Shown: positions 16,072-24,191, counted from the stretch's first letter. The stretch is 38,243 nucleotides of DNA from Limousia pullorum (GCA_018714545.1 DVNG01000011.1:1-38243), one strand, 5' to 3'. The notes: generated from the letters alone by a model not told the origin. Translations and numbers: made by a program.

Positions 16072-17010
16072 TTAAATATATGTTTCTGCCGAAAGTTCTT
16101 CTATGGTTTGGTTAAGGCAGTCAAAGAAGCTTTTTTCAGTTTTGCTCAGTTTATAGTCGGTTCTGTGGATAAGTATATCCTTGCACATATCGCCTACGTT
16201 TACGCATCTTCTTTGAACCAGCTTATGTTCCTTTAGAATTTCCGAAGGCAGGGGAGATACCCACATATATGTGGTTGGAACTCCGTTTAAGAGGTCAAAC
16301 TGGCTTCCTCTTTCATATATGTAAATTCTGCTTTGGTTTTTCGGCTGTGAGTCGTTTTTGTAAAGCTGTGTGTGATTTACAGAGGGAACAGAAAAATCAC
16401 CGTGGGTTATTTCTGTGAACAGCTCCAAATCCTCAAGTCGGATTTCCTTTGACTTGGCAAGTGGGTTTTCCTCTGACATCAAAACGAGGTACTCAAACTC
16501 CCAAAGCTGTTTGCGCTGAAGACTTTTGTCAGCCATTATGCTTTTAAAATATTTTTCGTGTCTGTTGCTGTATCTGATAATTCCCAGATTATACTCGCCG
16601 GAAGCCACGTTGTTGATAATTTCCGTTGAACCTGTTTCCCTGAAATCTACATTCAATTCTTTTTTCTTTACAAGCTCGTTTATAAATTTGGAAAAGGTGT
16701 AGGTTATGTAGCTTGCTCTTGGGACACAGATATTAAAGTTTACCATGTTGGCATTGTTTTGTGAATAAAGGGCTTCCATTTCGTCAATAAGAGAAATGAT
16801 GTTTCTGGCATAGCTTAAAAACTCTGTACCCTTTTTTGTGGGATATACGCCGTGCTGTGTGCGCTTGAATATTGCAAAGCCCACAGAGGCTTCAAGCTTT
16901 TTAATCGCTTTTGTAAGATTAGGCTGTCCCATGTAGAGATTGTTTGCCGCCTGAGTTATTGAGGCGGTTTTTTCAACTTCCAATGCGTATTTAAAGTAAG
17001 TTACATTCAC
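16072..17010 (-). CDS. LysR family transcriptional regulator
   Basis: The 312-aa product has a typical LysR layout. A winged helix-turn-helix sits at residues 1-60 (FKYALEVEKTASITQAANNL, then QPNLTKAIKKLEASVGFAIFKRT and a YPTKKG wing), followed by a linker helix and a periplasmic-binding-like effector domain from about 90. The start is GTG (17008-17010) with a GGAGG 8 nt upstream. It is divergent from tcdA, and a perfect 12-bp inverted repeat lies between them, which is the usual site for autoregulation by LysR proteins. The effector and true target genes are unknown. tcdA itself would be an unusual target. Confidence 0.92.
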   Translation of the reverse strand: MNVTYFKYALEVEKTASITQAANNLYMGQPNLTKAIKKLEASVGFAIFKRTQHGVYPTKKGTEFLSYARNIISLIDEMEALYSQNNANMVNFNICVPRASYITYTFSKFINELVKKKELNVDFRETGSTEIINNVASGEYNLGIIRYSNRHEKYFKSIMADKSLQRKQLWEFEYLVLMSEENPLAKSKEIRLEDLELFTEITHGDFSVPSVNHTQLYKNDSQPKNQSRIYIYERGSQFDLLNGVPTTYMWVSPLPSEILKEHKLVQRRCVNVGDMCKDILIHRTDYKLSKTEKSFFDCLNQTIEELSAETYI

Positions 17011-17076
17011 TTAAAAACCTCCGTTCAATAATTACAATCTTAAATATTTACATTCAATCGTTGTCCAAAATTTAAT

Positions 17077-17110
17077 GACTTACAAATATAATACAAATTA
17101 TTTGTAAGTC
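17077..17110. promoter_or_regulatory. Operator-like 12-bp inverted repeat between lysR and tcdA
   Basis: GACTTACAAATA at 17077-17088 is a perfect reverse complement of TATTTGTAAGTC at 17099-17110, with a 10-bp spacer. It sits 67 bp from the LysR start codon and 95 bp from tcdA. LysR regulators bind dyads of this kind next to their own genes. Binding by this LysR protein is inferred. Confidence 0.6.
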
Positions 17111-17205
17111 TGTCAATGGTTTTGTGAATATTGAGCGGTATTGATTTTTTTTATACCTTACTATAAAATAAACAAAGAATATGAAAAATCAGAAAGGCTG
17201 GTAAT

Positions 17206-17943
17206 ATGGATTTTCAGAAAAAGGAAATTTTCTCAAGATGTGAAATGACCGTGGGACAAAACGCCATGGAAAAGCTTTATTCATCCCGTGTTGCCGTGTT
17301 CGGTGTGGGCGGAGTAGGCGGATATGTGGTTGAAGCTCTTGTGAGAAGCGGAGTGGGAACTATAGATATTTTCGACAAGGACGTTGTGTCCGTTTCAAAT
17401 ATAAACCGTCAGATTATAGCCGACTGTGAAACAGTGGGAATTCCTAAGGTTGAAGCGATGGAAAAAAGGGCTAAAAAAATAAACCCTTATGTGGTAATAA
17501 ACCCACACAGGATTTTTTATCTGCCGGAAACTGCGGACAGTATAGATTTGTCGGTATACGATTATGTGGCGGACGCCGTGGACACTGTAAGCGCAAAGAT
17601 TGAGCTTATTACAAGGTGCAAAAAAGCCGGAGTAAAAATAATATCCGCAATGGGTGCCGGAAACAAGCTTGACCCAACAGCCTTTAAAGTAAGCGATATA
17701 AGCAAAACCTCCGTGTGCCCTTTGGCAAGGGTTATGCGCAGAGAGCTTAAAAAACGTGGAATAAAAAACGTAAAGGTGGTTTACTCCACGGAAGAGGCAA
17801 AAACGCCCATTGACCCCATAATCGACAGCGAAAGCAAAAAGGCAATCCCGGGAAGCTTTGCTTTTGTTCCGTCGGTAATGGGACTTATTATGGGCGGCGA
17901 AATTGTAAAGGATATTATTGCAGAGGCAGAAAATAAGGAATAA
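17206..17943 (+). CDS. tcdA: tRNA threonylcarbamoyladenosine dehydratase (TcdA/CsdL, ThiF family)
   Basis: TcdA uses ATP to cyclise the t6A base at position 37 of ANN-decoding tRNAs to ct6A. The 245-aa product is a ThiF/E1-like protein: nucleotide-binding GVGGVGGYVVEAL near residue 33, DKDVVSVSNINRQ, and DAVDTVSAKIELI with the conserved aspartate. SAMGAGNKLDPTAFKVSDI follows, diagnostic for the YgdL/TcdA branch rather than ThiF or MoeB. AAAGG lies about 9 nt before ATG. Its 3' end overlaps the convergent PAP2 gene by 29 bp. No CsdE/CsdA partner is nearby. Confidence 0.92.
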   Translation: MDFQKKEIFSRCEMTVGQNAMEKLYSSRVAVFGVGGVGGYVVEALVRSGVGTIDIFDKDVVSVSNINRQIIADCETVGIPKVEAMEKRAKKINPYVVINPHRIFYLPETADSIDLSVYDYVADAVDTVSAKIELITRCKKAGVKIISAMGAGNKLDPTAFKVSDISKTSVCPLARVMRRELKKRGIKNVKVVYSTEEAKTPIDPIIDSESKKAIPGSFAFVPSVMGLIMGGEIVKDIIAEAENKE

Positions 17944-18421
17944 TAAAATAAAGAGAGGACAAAGCGCAGGAATACAAAGCGGCGGCAAGCACGTCACGGA
18001 CAAAATGCACACCTGCAAAAATCCTGCTTAAAGCTACAAGCAGGGCTAAAATAGTGTAAAAAATTCCCGGATAGATATTTGTGTAGAAAAATGCTCCGGA
18101 TATTGCAAAGGCGCTGGCGCAGTGGCGGCTGGGAAAGCTTTCTCCCTTTTTATCCTTGGAAATCAGCGGCGGCAAGTCCATCTTTTCGTAGGGTCTTTGA
18201 AAGTTAAAAAGCTTTCTGAACACAGTGACGGAAAGAAAGATAAACGCCGGTACAATCACTGCAAGAATAATTTTTATATCCCATGTTATGGCGAGAAAAC
18301 CGAGCAAAAGCAGGTATGAAGCCGCCATAAACATGGGAATTTTTTTATATATGAATTTCAGAATTTTAAACTGTATTCCTTTAGAAAAAAACTTGTGGAT
18401 TTTCTGATAAAAATTTTTCAA
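17915..18421 (-). CDS. PAP2 superfamily membrane phosphatase
   Basis: PAP2 phosphatases act on lipid phosphates such as undecaprenyl pyrophosphate or phosphatidic acid at the outer membrane face. Of 168 aa, motif 2 is FPSRHCASA and motif 3 is SRIFAGVHFVRD, holding the catalytic histidines and the aspartate. Motif 1 is RKLFNFQRP, where the usual first lysine of K-x6-R-P is replaced by Arg. About five membrane helices are seen. The frame is open to an ATG at 18457, but AAAGGGG with an 8-nt spacer supports TTG at 18421. The gene follows asnB on the minus strand, and its ribosome site is inside a hairpin at 18430-18479. Confidence 0.83.
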   Translation of the reverse strand: MKNFYQKIHKFFSKGIQFKILKFIYKKIPMFMAASYLLLLGFLAITWDIKIILAVIVPAFIFLSVTVFRKLFNFQRPYEKMDLPPLISKDKKGESFPSRHCASAFAISGAFFYTNIYPGIFYTILALLVALSRIFAGVHFVRDVLAAALYSCALSSLYFIIPYFLPLQ

Positions 18422-18429
18422 GATATCAT

Positions 18430-18479
18430 CCCCTTTGTTATGCTTTGATTTTAACATTTTATCGAAAGCATAACAAGGG
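18430..18479. other. Long inverted repeat covering the PAP2 ribosome site
   Basis: AAAGCATAACAAGGG at 18465-18479 is complementary to the arm at 18432-18446 over 12 bp, plus further pairs after a one-base bulge. On the minus strand the right arm contains the AAAGGGG ribosome site of PAP2. On the plus strand the hairpin is followed by ATTTTTTTATA, an intrinsic-terminator shape that would stop read-through from tcdA into asnB antisense. Both roles are possible. Confidence 0.6.
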
Positions 18480-18485
18480 ATTTTT

Positions 18486-20321
18486 TTATATGAGAATTTC
18501 CGGCTGGTATTTTTCGTACCACATTTCCAGTTCAGCTATATATGCAAGAATCTGAGGAGCACGCATGAGCTGTCCGTACCAAGGTGAAGAAATCTTATCT
18601 GGATTTTCTATTATTGACATGACGCCCTCACGGTCCAAAAGCTTGGAAATAGGCGAACCGCTGTCCAAGGCTTTTACTGCCATTTTTGAAACAAGCTCCA
18701 TATACTCAGGATTGTGGGTTTTGGGGTATGGGCTTTTCTTTCTCCAGACGATTTCTTCCGGCAGAAGCTTTTCAAAGGCTTTGCGGACAATTCCTTTTTC
18801 TCTTCCTCTTAACGCCTTTATCTCCCATGGCATGTTAAAGGCATACTCAACAATTCTGTAGTCGCAGAAAGGAACACGAACCTCCAAACCGCTGTACATG
18901 GAACAGCGGTCTTTTCTGTCCAAAAGACACTGCATGAACCAGTAGAAATTCAGGGCGAACATTTCCCTCATTCGGCTTTCAAGCGGAGAGTCGGTTTTCA
19001 GCTTTTCGACTGAATTTATTGTTTCAAGATACTTTTCCCTTGCGTATTCCTCACCCTTTGGCAGAACGTCTTTTTTCAGGATACTTCGTCTTATTGACGG
19101 GTCTTTTGACCAGGGGAAACAGTCCTCGAAAAGGATTTCTTTGTTGTGATACCAGGGGTAGCCTCCGAAAAGCTCATCGGCACATTCTCCTGATAAAGCT
19201 ACATCAAAATTTTCCCTGACCTTTTTGCAGAACAGCAAAAGGGAGGAGTCAACGTCTGCCATGCCCGGCAAATCCCTTGCGTATACTGCGTCCTCCAAAG
19301 CTTCCGCCAAATCTTTGTTGGAAAGAATTATTTCACGGTGGAGAGTGTCGGCTTCACGGCTCATCATGCCGATGTATTCAAAGTCGGCTGTGGGCTGGAA
19401 AAGGCTCTTTTGAAAATATTTTCTGTTGTCCTCGTATTCAACACTGTATGTGGAAATTTTTCCCTTGCCCTGTTCCTTGTAGTAGTCGGAAGCAGTTTTT
19501 ACGATTATACTGCTGTCCAAACCTCCCGAAAGGAAAAAGCACATGGGTTTATCTGTGACAAGCTGGCGCTTTATAGCGTCCTGCAAAAGATAGCGGACGT
19601 TTTCTTCCGTTTCCTCAGGGGTGTGGGTGTGAGGTCTGGCACGGAGTTTGAAATATGTTTTTCTTGTAAGCTTTCCCTTTTTAAAAAATGCGTATTCTCC
19701 CGGCTTAAGCTCCTCTATATTTTTGAAAACTCCGTTGCCGCAGGTTCGTGCAGGGCCTAAGAAAAATATTTCGTTAAGTCCGTTTTCATCAATCTGAGGT
19801 TTTACCGCTCCCGTGGCAAATATAGCCTTTATCTCCGAAGCGAAAACAAAGCCTTTTCCGTAGTCTGAGAAAAACAGCGGCTTTACGCCTATTCTGTCAC
19901 GGCAGAGGAAAAGAGTTTTTTCTCTCTCCTCATAAATTCCAAAGGCAAAAATGCCGTTGAGCTTTGTCACAACATCGCTGCCCCAGTGGATATACGCTTT
20001 CAGAACCGCTTCCGTGTCGCTGTGTCCTGAAAACTGAAAGCCTGCATAGACAAGCTCTTTTCGTATTTCCTCGGTGTTGTAAAGTTCGCCGTTGTACACT
20101 ATGGTGTATTTTCTTCCGTGATATGAAAAGGTCATGGGCTGGCGGCCTTTTTCTATGTCGATAATGGCAAGCCTTCTGTGTATCAGGGCAAAGCCTCTGC
20201 CTATATATTCCCCTTTCTGGTCAGGACCTCGTGATTTTAAAGTCCTTGACACAGCGGCAATTTCTTTTCCTTTTGTATAAAAATCCATTTCGCTGTCAAG
20301 CCAGCCTGCAATTCCGCACAT
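18486..20321 (-). CDS. asnB: Asparagine synthetase, glutamine-hydrolysing
   Basis: The enzyme makes asparagine from aspartate, glutamine and ATP. The 611-aa product starts with MCGIAGW, so Cys2 is the glutaminase nucleophile after Met removal. RGPDQKG and YNGELYN are in the class II amidotransferase domain. The ATP-pyrophosphatase loop SGGLDSS is at 265-271, with CADELFGGYPWYH and ESRMREMFALNF further on. GCAGGAGG lies 7 nt before the ATG and inside the end of ylbJ, whose stop is only 4 bp away. The pair is thus translationally linked. B. subtilis has a sporulation-specific paralogue, AsnO, of almost equal length; linkage to ylbJ suggests a similar use here. Confidence 0.93.
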   Translation of the reverse strand: MCGIAGWLDSEMDFYTKGKEIAAVSRTLKSRGPDQKGEYIGRGFALIHRRLAIIDIEKGRQPMTFSYHGRKYTIVYNGELYNTEEIRKELVYAGFQFSGHSDTEAVLKAYIHWGSDVVTKLNGIFAFGIYEEREKTLFLCRDRIGVKPLFFSDYGKGFVFASEIKAIFATGAVKPQIDENGLNEIFFLGPARTCGNGVFKNIEELKPGEYAFFKKGKLTRKTYFKLRARPHTHTPEETEENVRYLLQDAIKRQLVTDKPMCFFLSGGLDSSIIVKTASDYYKEQGKGKISTYSVEYEDNRKYFQKSLFQPTADFEYIGMMSREADTLHREIILSNKDLAEALEDAVYARDLPGMADVDSSLLLFCKKVRENFDVALSGECADELFGGYPWYHNKEILFEDCFPWSKDPSIRRSILKKDVLPKGEEYAREKYLETINSVEKLKTDSPLESRMREMFALNFYWFMQCLLDRKDRCSMYSGLEVRVPFCDYRIVEYAFNMPWEIKALRGREKGIVRKAFEKLLPEEIVWRKKSPYPKTHNPEYMELVSKMAVKALDSGSPISKLLDREGVMSIIENPDKISSPWYGQLMRAPQILAYIAELEMWYEKYQPEILI

Positions 20322-20325
20322 AATT

Positions 20326-21555
20326 TTACCTCCTGCTGAAATTGAGTTTTTCTTTTAATTGTGTTATGTGTTTTGGTTCACAAAATTTCTGCCCCAAAGA
20401 AAATAAAAAGCAGAAACAAACAAAGATGAGAATGATAAATTTTAACGGGTTTTCTGCATCCTCCGGCAGAGGTTTTTCCGTAACCGAGGAAAAAACATCG
20501 GCTGTATTTTCAAAAACCGGGAAGAACATTGTCAAAACATTGATTACACAGCCGTTTATAAATCCCTGCATCACTCTGAAAATAAAAAACAGTGATTTTG
20601 AGAAGCTTATGTCCTTTGCGGCGAAGTAAACCTGCAAGTGGACGCAGATTCCCCCAAAGCCTGTTATGAACCCCAAAAACCATAGGGGCGCAGAGTTTGC
20701 AAAATTCTTTACTCCGGCGCTTACCTCCCACAGAGCTAAAAAATTATCCCTTAAAAAACTGTTATATGACAGAAGAGGCAGGATTATTCCCGATACTGCG
20801 GAAAATAAAACCACTATAAGGCACATGCTGAAAGCTGATTTCCCAGCGGTCAAAGCGGACTGAAAAATCAGGGAAAACAGACTTTTTTCTTCCCTGTCTA
20901 TATTACTGTGATTTTTTTTATTGTGTTCGGGAAAAGTAAAATTTTTTTCAGCTTTAATCTGTTTTCCCAGCGGTCTTAAAAAAATTCGTGATAAAAGAAC
21001 CATAAACAAAATTGTGATTAACTGAGCTGAAAACAGCAAAACTCCTGTTTCACGGGAGGAAAGCAAGTTAGCTCCCGTATAGGAAACAAGAAATCCCATT
21101 CCGCTTCCGAAAGCTATGTATATCATAAACCGGGACTGCTTTTCCGTAAGGACGCCTTTTTTGTAAAGGTTGTTTACCGTCACCGCTCCCACGGGATAAC
21201 CTCCGAAAGCGGCTAAAAGCAGAGATTGCACACAGGAAAAATCAATTCCCAGAACCTTCTGAAAAAAGCAGTCGAGTTTTTTATGGCTGTTTTTTGTGCT
21301 TACCGATGAGGAAAACAGGGCGCTTACAAACATAAAGGGAAATAAGGAGGGTAAAAGTGTTTCGATACACAGATTTATTCCCTGTAAAGTTCCCTTTGAG
21401 GATTGGGCGGGAAACATCAAAAGCAGTAAAAAGAATAAAAGGGATAGAGCCATTGCCAAAAGCTTTCCATGGCTTTTTTTAACCTTTGTCTGTTGTAAAT
21501 ATTCGTTTTTTTCACCTTGTATGGTTTTATTATTTTTCCCGTTTACATATATCAT
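20326..21555 (-). CDS. ylbJ: YlbJ-like sporulation integral membrane protein
   Basis: YlbJ is a sigma-E-controlled mother-cell membrane protein needed for normal spores, with nucleoside-recognition (Gate) repeats. The 409-aa product has the family stretches GINLCIETLLPSLFPFMFVS, AAFGGYPVGAVTVNNLYKKG and GSGMGFLVSYTGANLL. In the second half, WEVSAGVKNFAN and GFGGICVHLQVYF repeat the Gate pattern. About nine membrane helices are visible. A GGTGA site lies 6 nt before ATG. The gene is divergent from yqfC, another sporulation gene, across only 78 bp, and leads a minus-strand unit with asnB and PAP2. Confidence 0.82.
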   Translation of the reverse strand: MIYVNGKNNKTIQGEKNEYLQQTKVKKSHGKLLAMALSLLFFLLLLMFPAQSSKGTLQGINLCIETLLPSLFPFMFVSALFSSSVSTKNSHKKLDCFFQKVLGIDFSCVQSLLLAAFGGYPVGAVTVNNLYKKGVLTEKQSRFMIYIAFGSGMGFLVSYTGANLLSSRETGVLLFSAQLITILFMVLLSRIFLRPLGKQIKAEKNFTFPEHNKKNHSNIDREEKSLFSLIFQSALTAGKSAFSMCLIVVLFSAVSGIILPLLSYNSFLRDNFLALWEVSAGVKNFANSAPLWFLGFITGFGGICVHLQVYFAAKDISFSKSLFFIFRVMQGFINGCVINVLTMFFPVFENTADVFSSVTEKPLPEDAENPLKFIILIFVCFCFLFSLGQKFCEPKHITQLKEKLNFSRR

Positions 21556-21572
21556 TTAGTATCACCGATTTA

Positions 21573-21601
21573 TTTATATGCACCCTGTTGCGCAGATTTG
21601 A
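21573..21601 (-). promoter_or_regulatory. Possible sigma-E promoter for ylbJ-asnB
   Basis: Minus-strand TCAAATC, a 14-bp spacer, then CATATAAA resembles the sigma-E pattern at 5 of 7 and 6 of 8 positions. The leader would be only about 11 nt, barely long enough for the ribosome site, so this is weak. Confidence 0.3.
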
Positions 21602-21633
21602 TAATGAATTTTATGTGAGCAAGGGATGGTTTT

Positions 21634-21891
21634 ATGAATAAGAGAAACAAAGACGGAGGCGGATTTTTGAGGGATTTTGATTGCAGACAGCCGGTAATTG
21701 AGTTTACCGGAAACAGAAACGCCGTAATTTACGGATGCAAAGGTGTTGCCGAATACGGCGAGGACGTTATAAGAGTGAATACGGGAAGTCTTATTGTAAG
21801 CTTTTTCGGAAAAAACTTGGAGCTTAAAAGCCTTAATACCACCACGCTGGAAATAGGCGGCTTTATTAACGATGTTCAGTTTACTTACTGA
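21634..21891 (+). CDS. yqfC: Sporulation protein YqfC (YabP/YqfC family)
   Basis: YqfC is a small mother-cell sporulation protein of the YabP family. The 85-aa product shows the family pattern PVIEFTGNRNAVIYGCKGVAEY, then a VNTGSLIVSFFGKNLELKSL core, and ends with GFINDVQFTY. AAGGGA precedes the ATG. The next gene, yqfD, starts 11 bp after the stop, the same order as in Bacillus and clostridia, so co-transcription is very likely. The molecular role is not known. Confidence 0.9.
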   Translation: MNKRNKDGGGFLRDFDCRQPVIEFTGNRNAVIYGCKGVAEYGEDVIRVNTGSLIVSFFGKNLELKSLNTTTLEIGGFINDVQFTY

Positions 21892-21901
21892 GGTGTTTGA
21901 A

Positions 21902-23083
21902 ATGTTTAGCGAGCTTATGATTTTAAGAATGATAAGAGGTTATGTGGATTTTTCAGTGTCGGGAAAATACCCCGAAAGGTTTCTAAATTCCGCTTTTAAA
22001 TCCGGTGTTAAAATCTGGTCGCAGAAATCATCAGGGGGAAAAATTACCGCAAAGATGTACGTAGGCGATTACAAACGATGCAGGACAAAGGCGAGAAAAA
22101 CAGGGGTTAGATTAAAGGTTTTAAAAAGGCACGGCCTGCCTTTTTTTGTCCATAAAAACAAAAACCGAGCCGGACTTTTAGTTGGTGCGGCTGTGTTTTT
22201 TATAATGATATTCTTCATGTCTTCTTTCGTGTGGACAATAGACGTGGAGGGTGTTTCAAATATCAGCGAAAATGAAATAAGAACTTTGCTGAAAGACTGC
22301 GGGGTTTATGAAGGTGCTTGGTCTTCCTCAATAGATGTGCAGTGGGCAAAACGCCAGCTTTCCCACAAATACCCAATGATAACCTGGTCTGCAATAAACA
22401 TATACGGAAGCAATGTTGACGTTATTGTAAAAGAGGGGCAGGAGAAAAACAAACCGGACATTTCAACTCCTGCAAACATTGTGGCGGAGAAGGACGGTTT
22501 TATAATAGCCATGGAAACCCGTGACGGTACAAACCTTGTAACACTGGGTCAGTCGGTTCTTGAGGGGGAGCTTTTGGTAAGCTCAGCCATAGAGATTGAG
22601 GGTCAGGAAACACGATTTGTAAGAGCTCAGTCAAAAATAACCGCTCAAACCACCGAGATTACGGAGTTTTCCGCAGATAAAAATATCGAGCTTATAACCT
22701 CAAGGGAAGAGGCTGTAAGCCGTCTGGGAATATCCTTTTACGGAGCCGATTTTCCAGTCACCCTTAATCAGATTGACGGAATAAATTATTACAGGGTGCT
22801 TGAAGAAAACTGCCTTGTGCTAAACGGAGTTTCTCTTCCGATAAGTCTTATAAGTGAAAAAAATTATGTCTATGAAAAAACTCAGATTGAACGAACCGAC
22901 GAGATGATTGATAAAGCCTTGGAGATAAAGGAAGCTTTGTACGAAACCTTTCAAATGCAGGACGCTGTTATTACAGGCAGAAATGTCTATGAAAGCAGTG
23001 AAGAGGGAAAAGCTGTGAGAAAAAACGCCTATTCCTGCATTGAGGATATAGCTTTGACATCGCCTTTGGAGATTGAGCAGTAA
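21902..23083 (+). CDS. yqfD: Sporulation protein YqfD
   Basis: YqfD is a membrane-anchored sporulation protein of unknown mechanism, expressed under sigma-E with YqfC. The 393-aa product has a basic N-terminal region (GYVDFSVSGKYPERFLN), one membrane helix around 86-107, then a FtsQ/POTRA-like start (IDVEGVSNISENEIRTLLKDCGV). A long extracytoplasmic beta-rich part follows, with NIVAEKDGFI and LGQSVLEGELLVS. The frame extends to an ATG at 21872 inside yqfC, but GAGGTG at 21890-21895 with a 6-nt spacer supports the ATG at 21902. PhoH, the common next gene, is absent; a YmdB-type gene follows after 243 bp of AT-rich DNA. Confidence 0.92.
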   Translation: MFSELMILRMIRGYVDFSVSGKYPERFLNSAFKSGVKIWSQKSSGGKITAKMYVGDYKRCRTKARKTGVRLKVLKRHGLPFFVHKNKNRAGLLVGAAVFFIMIFFMSSFVWTIDVEGVSNISENEIRTLLKDCGVYEGAWSSSIDVQWAKRQLSHKYPMITWSAINIYGSNVDVIVKEGQEKNKPDISTPANIVAEKDGFIIAMETRDGTNLVTLGQSVLEGELLVSSAIEIEGQETRFVRAQSKITAQTTEITEFSADKNIELITSREEAVSRLGISFYGADFPVTLNQIDGINYYRVLEENCLVLNGVSLPISLISEKNYVYEKTQIERTDEMIDKALEIKEALYETFQMQDAVITGRNVYESSEEGKAVRKNAYSCIEDIALTSPLEIEQ

Positions 23084-23255
23084 TGTAAATATCTGTCGGG
23101 AAATGATTTATCAAAGGCTAAAAAATACGGAAATGTTTTTTGATTTAAAAAGTGAAAATACTTTGCAGGGAAATATTATAAAGAAAAAGTTTTTGTCGGG
23201 AAATAGAATATTGCGCCGTCGTTTTGTAAAATAAAAATTTAGATATGCTTTTTCT

Positions 23256-23283
23256 TTGAATGAAAGGTAAAATATGATATAAT
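23256..23283 (+). promoter_or_regulatory. Extended -10 sigma-A promoter for ymdB
   Basis: TTGAAT at 23256-23261, a 16-bp spacer with TGA before a perfect TATAAT at 23278-23283, 44 bp before the start codon. The rest of 23084-23255 has only two copies of TGTCGGGAAAT, exactly 100 bp apart (23094 and 23194). Confidence 0.75.
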
Positions 23284-23326
23284 AATAAATAAAATCTGAT
23301 AAGGAATTTAAAGGGGAATAAATCTT

Positions 23327-24103
23327 ATGAGAATACTATGCATAGGCGACGTTGTGGGAAGCGTCGGATGTAACTTTTTGAGAAAGCATCTTCACTCTGT
23401 AAAAAAGCTTCACGGCGTTGACCTTGTTATATGCAACGGGGAAAATTCCGCAGACGGAAACGGTATAACTCCCGTGTCAGCACAGCATCTTTTTACCAGC
23501 GGCGTCGATGTTATTACCCTTGGAAATCACAGCTTCAGACGAAAAGAAGCCTATGAAATGATTGAAAACGAACCGTATATTGTAAGACCTGCAAATTTTC
23601 CCCCTGTCTCTGCACCGGGAAAGGGAATTACTCATGTGGATATGGGAAGAACTATTGTAACGGTTATAAATATTATGGGAAACAGCCATATGGAGAACAC
23701 GCTCAGATGTCCTTTTGAAACTATGGATAATCTTTTAAAACAGGAGTGCGGAAGGGTTATAATAGTTGATTTTCACGGTGAAACCACCAGCGAAAAAAGG
23801 GCTATGGGATTTTATCTTGACGGAAAGGTTTCTGCGGTTTTCGGAACTCATACCCATGTTCAGACTGCGGACGCTCAGGTTTTGCCAAAAGGCACAGGCT
23901 ACATCACCGACGTTGGAATGACAGGAACCATTCAATCTATTTTGGGCGTAAAGCCTGAAATCATTATTGAAAAGTTCAGAAGCGGTATGCCTGCAAGATT
24001 TGATTTGGCTCAGGGCGATTGCAGAATGGACTGCGTTCTGTTTGAAATCGACGAAAAAACAGGAAAATGCATATCCGCCGAGCATTTATCTGTTCGTGAT
24101 TAA
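23327..24103 (+). CDS. ymdB: YmdB family 2',3'-cyclic-nucleotide phosphodiesterase
   Basis: YmdB of B. subtilis is a dinuclear-iron phosphodiesterase that acts on 2',3'-cAMP and influences biofilm and motility decisions. The 258-aa product keeps every metal ligand at the same residue number as YmdB: Asp8, Glu39, Asn40, Asn67, His150, His175 and His177, with His68 next to Asn67. Motifs are CIGDVVGS, NGENSADGNG, LGNHSF, DFHGETTSEK and FGTHTHVQTAD. AAGGGG precedes the ATG by about 10 nt. It has its own promoter and follows sporulation genes rather than rny, its usual neighbour in Bacillus. Confidence 0.92.
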   Translation: MRILCIGDVVGSVGCNFLRKHLHSVKKLHGVDLVICNGENSADGNGITPVSAQHLFTSGVDVITLGNHSFRRKEAYEMIENEPYIVRPANFPPVSAPGKGITHVDMGRTIVTVINIMGNSHMENTLRCPFETMDNLLKQECGRVIIVDFHGETTSEKRAMGFYLDGKVSAVFGTHTHVQTADAQVLPKGTGYITDVGMTGTIQSILGVKPEIIIEKFRSGMPARFDLAQGDCRMDCVLFEIDEKTGKCISAEHLSVRD

Positions 24104-24163
24104 GGTGGTTATTTTCCACAAAAATAAATTGAGTTATATTTGTTTATTAAGAATTGAAAACTA

Positions 24164-24191
24164 TTGAATTAGTTAGGGAATATGTTATAAT
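24164..24191 (+). promoter_or_regulatory. Extended -10 sigma-A promoter for the fakA-like gene
   Basis: TTGAAT at 24164-24169, a 16-bp spacer with TGT, then TATAAT at 24186-24191. The predicted leader is about 158 nt and includes the palindrome at 24303-24315. Confidence 0.7.

Noticed and set aside
16072..17943. LysR and tcdA as a new regulated two-gene system
   Set aside because: Divergent placement alone is common by chance; only the inverted repeat is kept as a lead.
17395..18018. A 207-codon minus-strand open frame over tcdA
   Set aside because: Antisense to tcdA with aromatic- and Cys-rich shadow translation; the real minus-strand gene here is PAP2.
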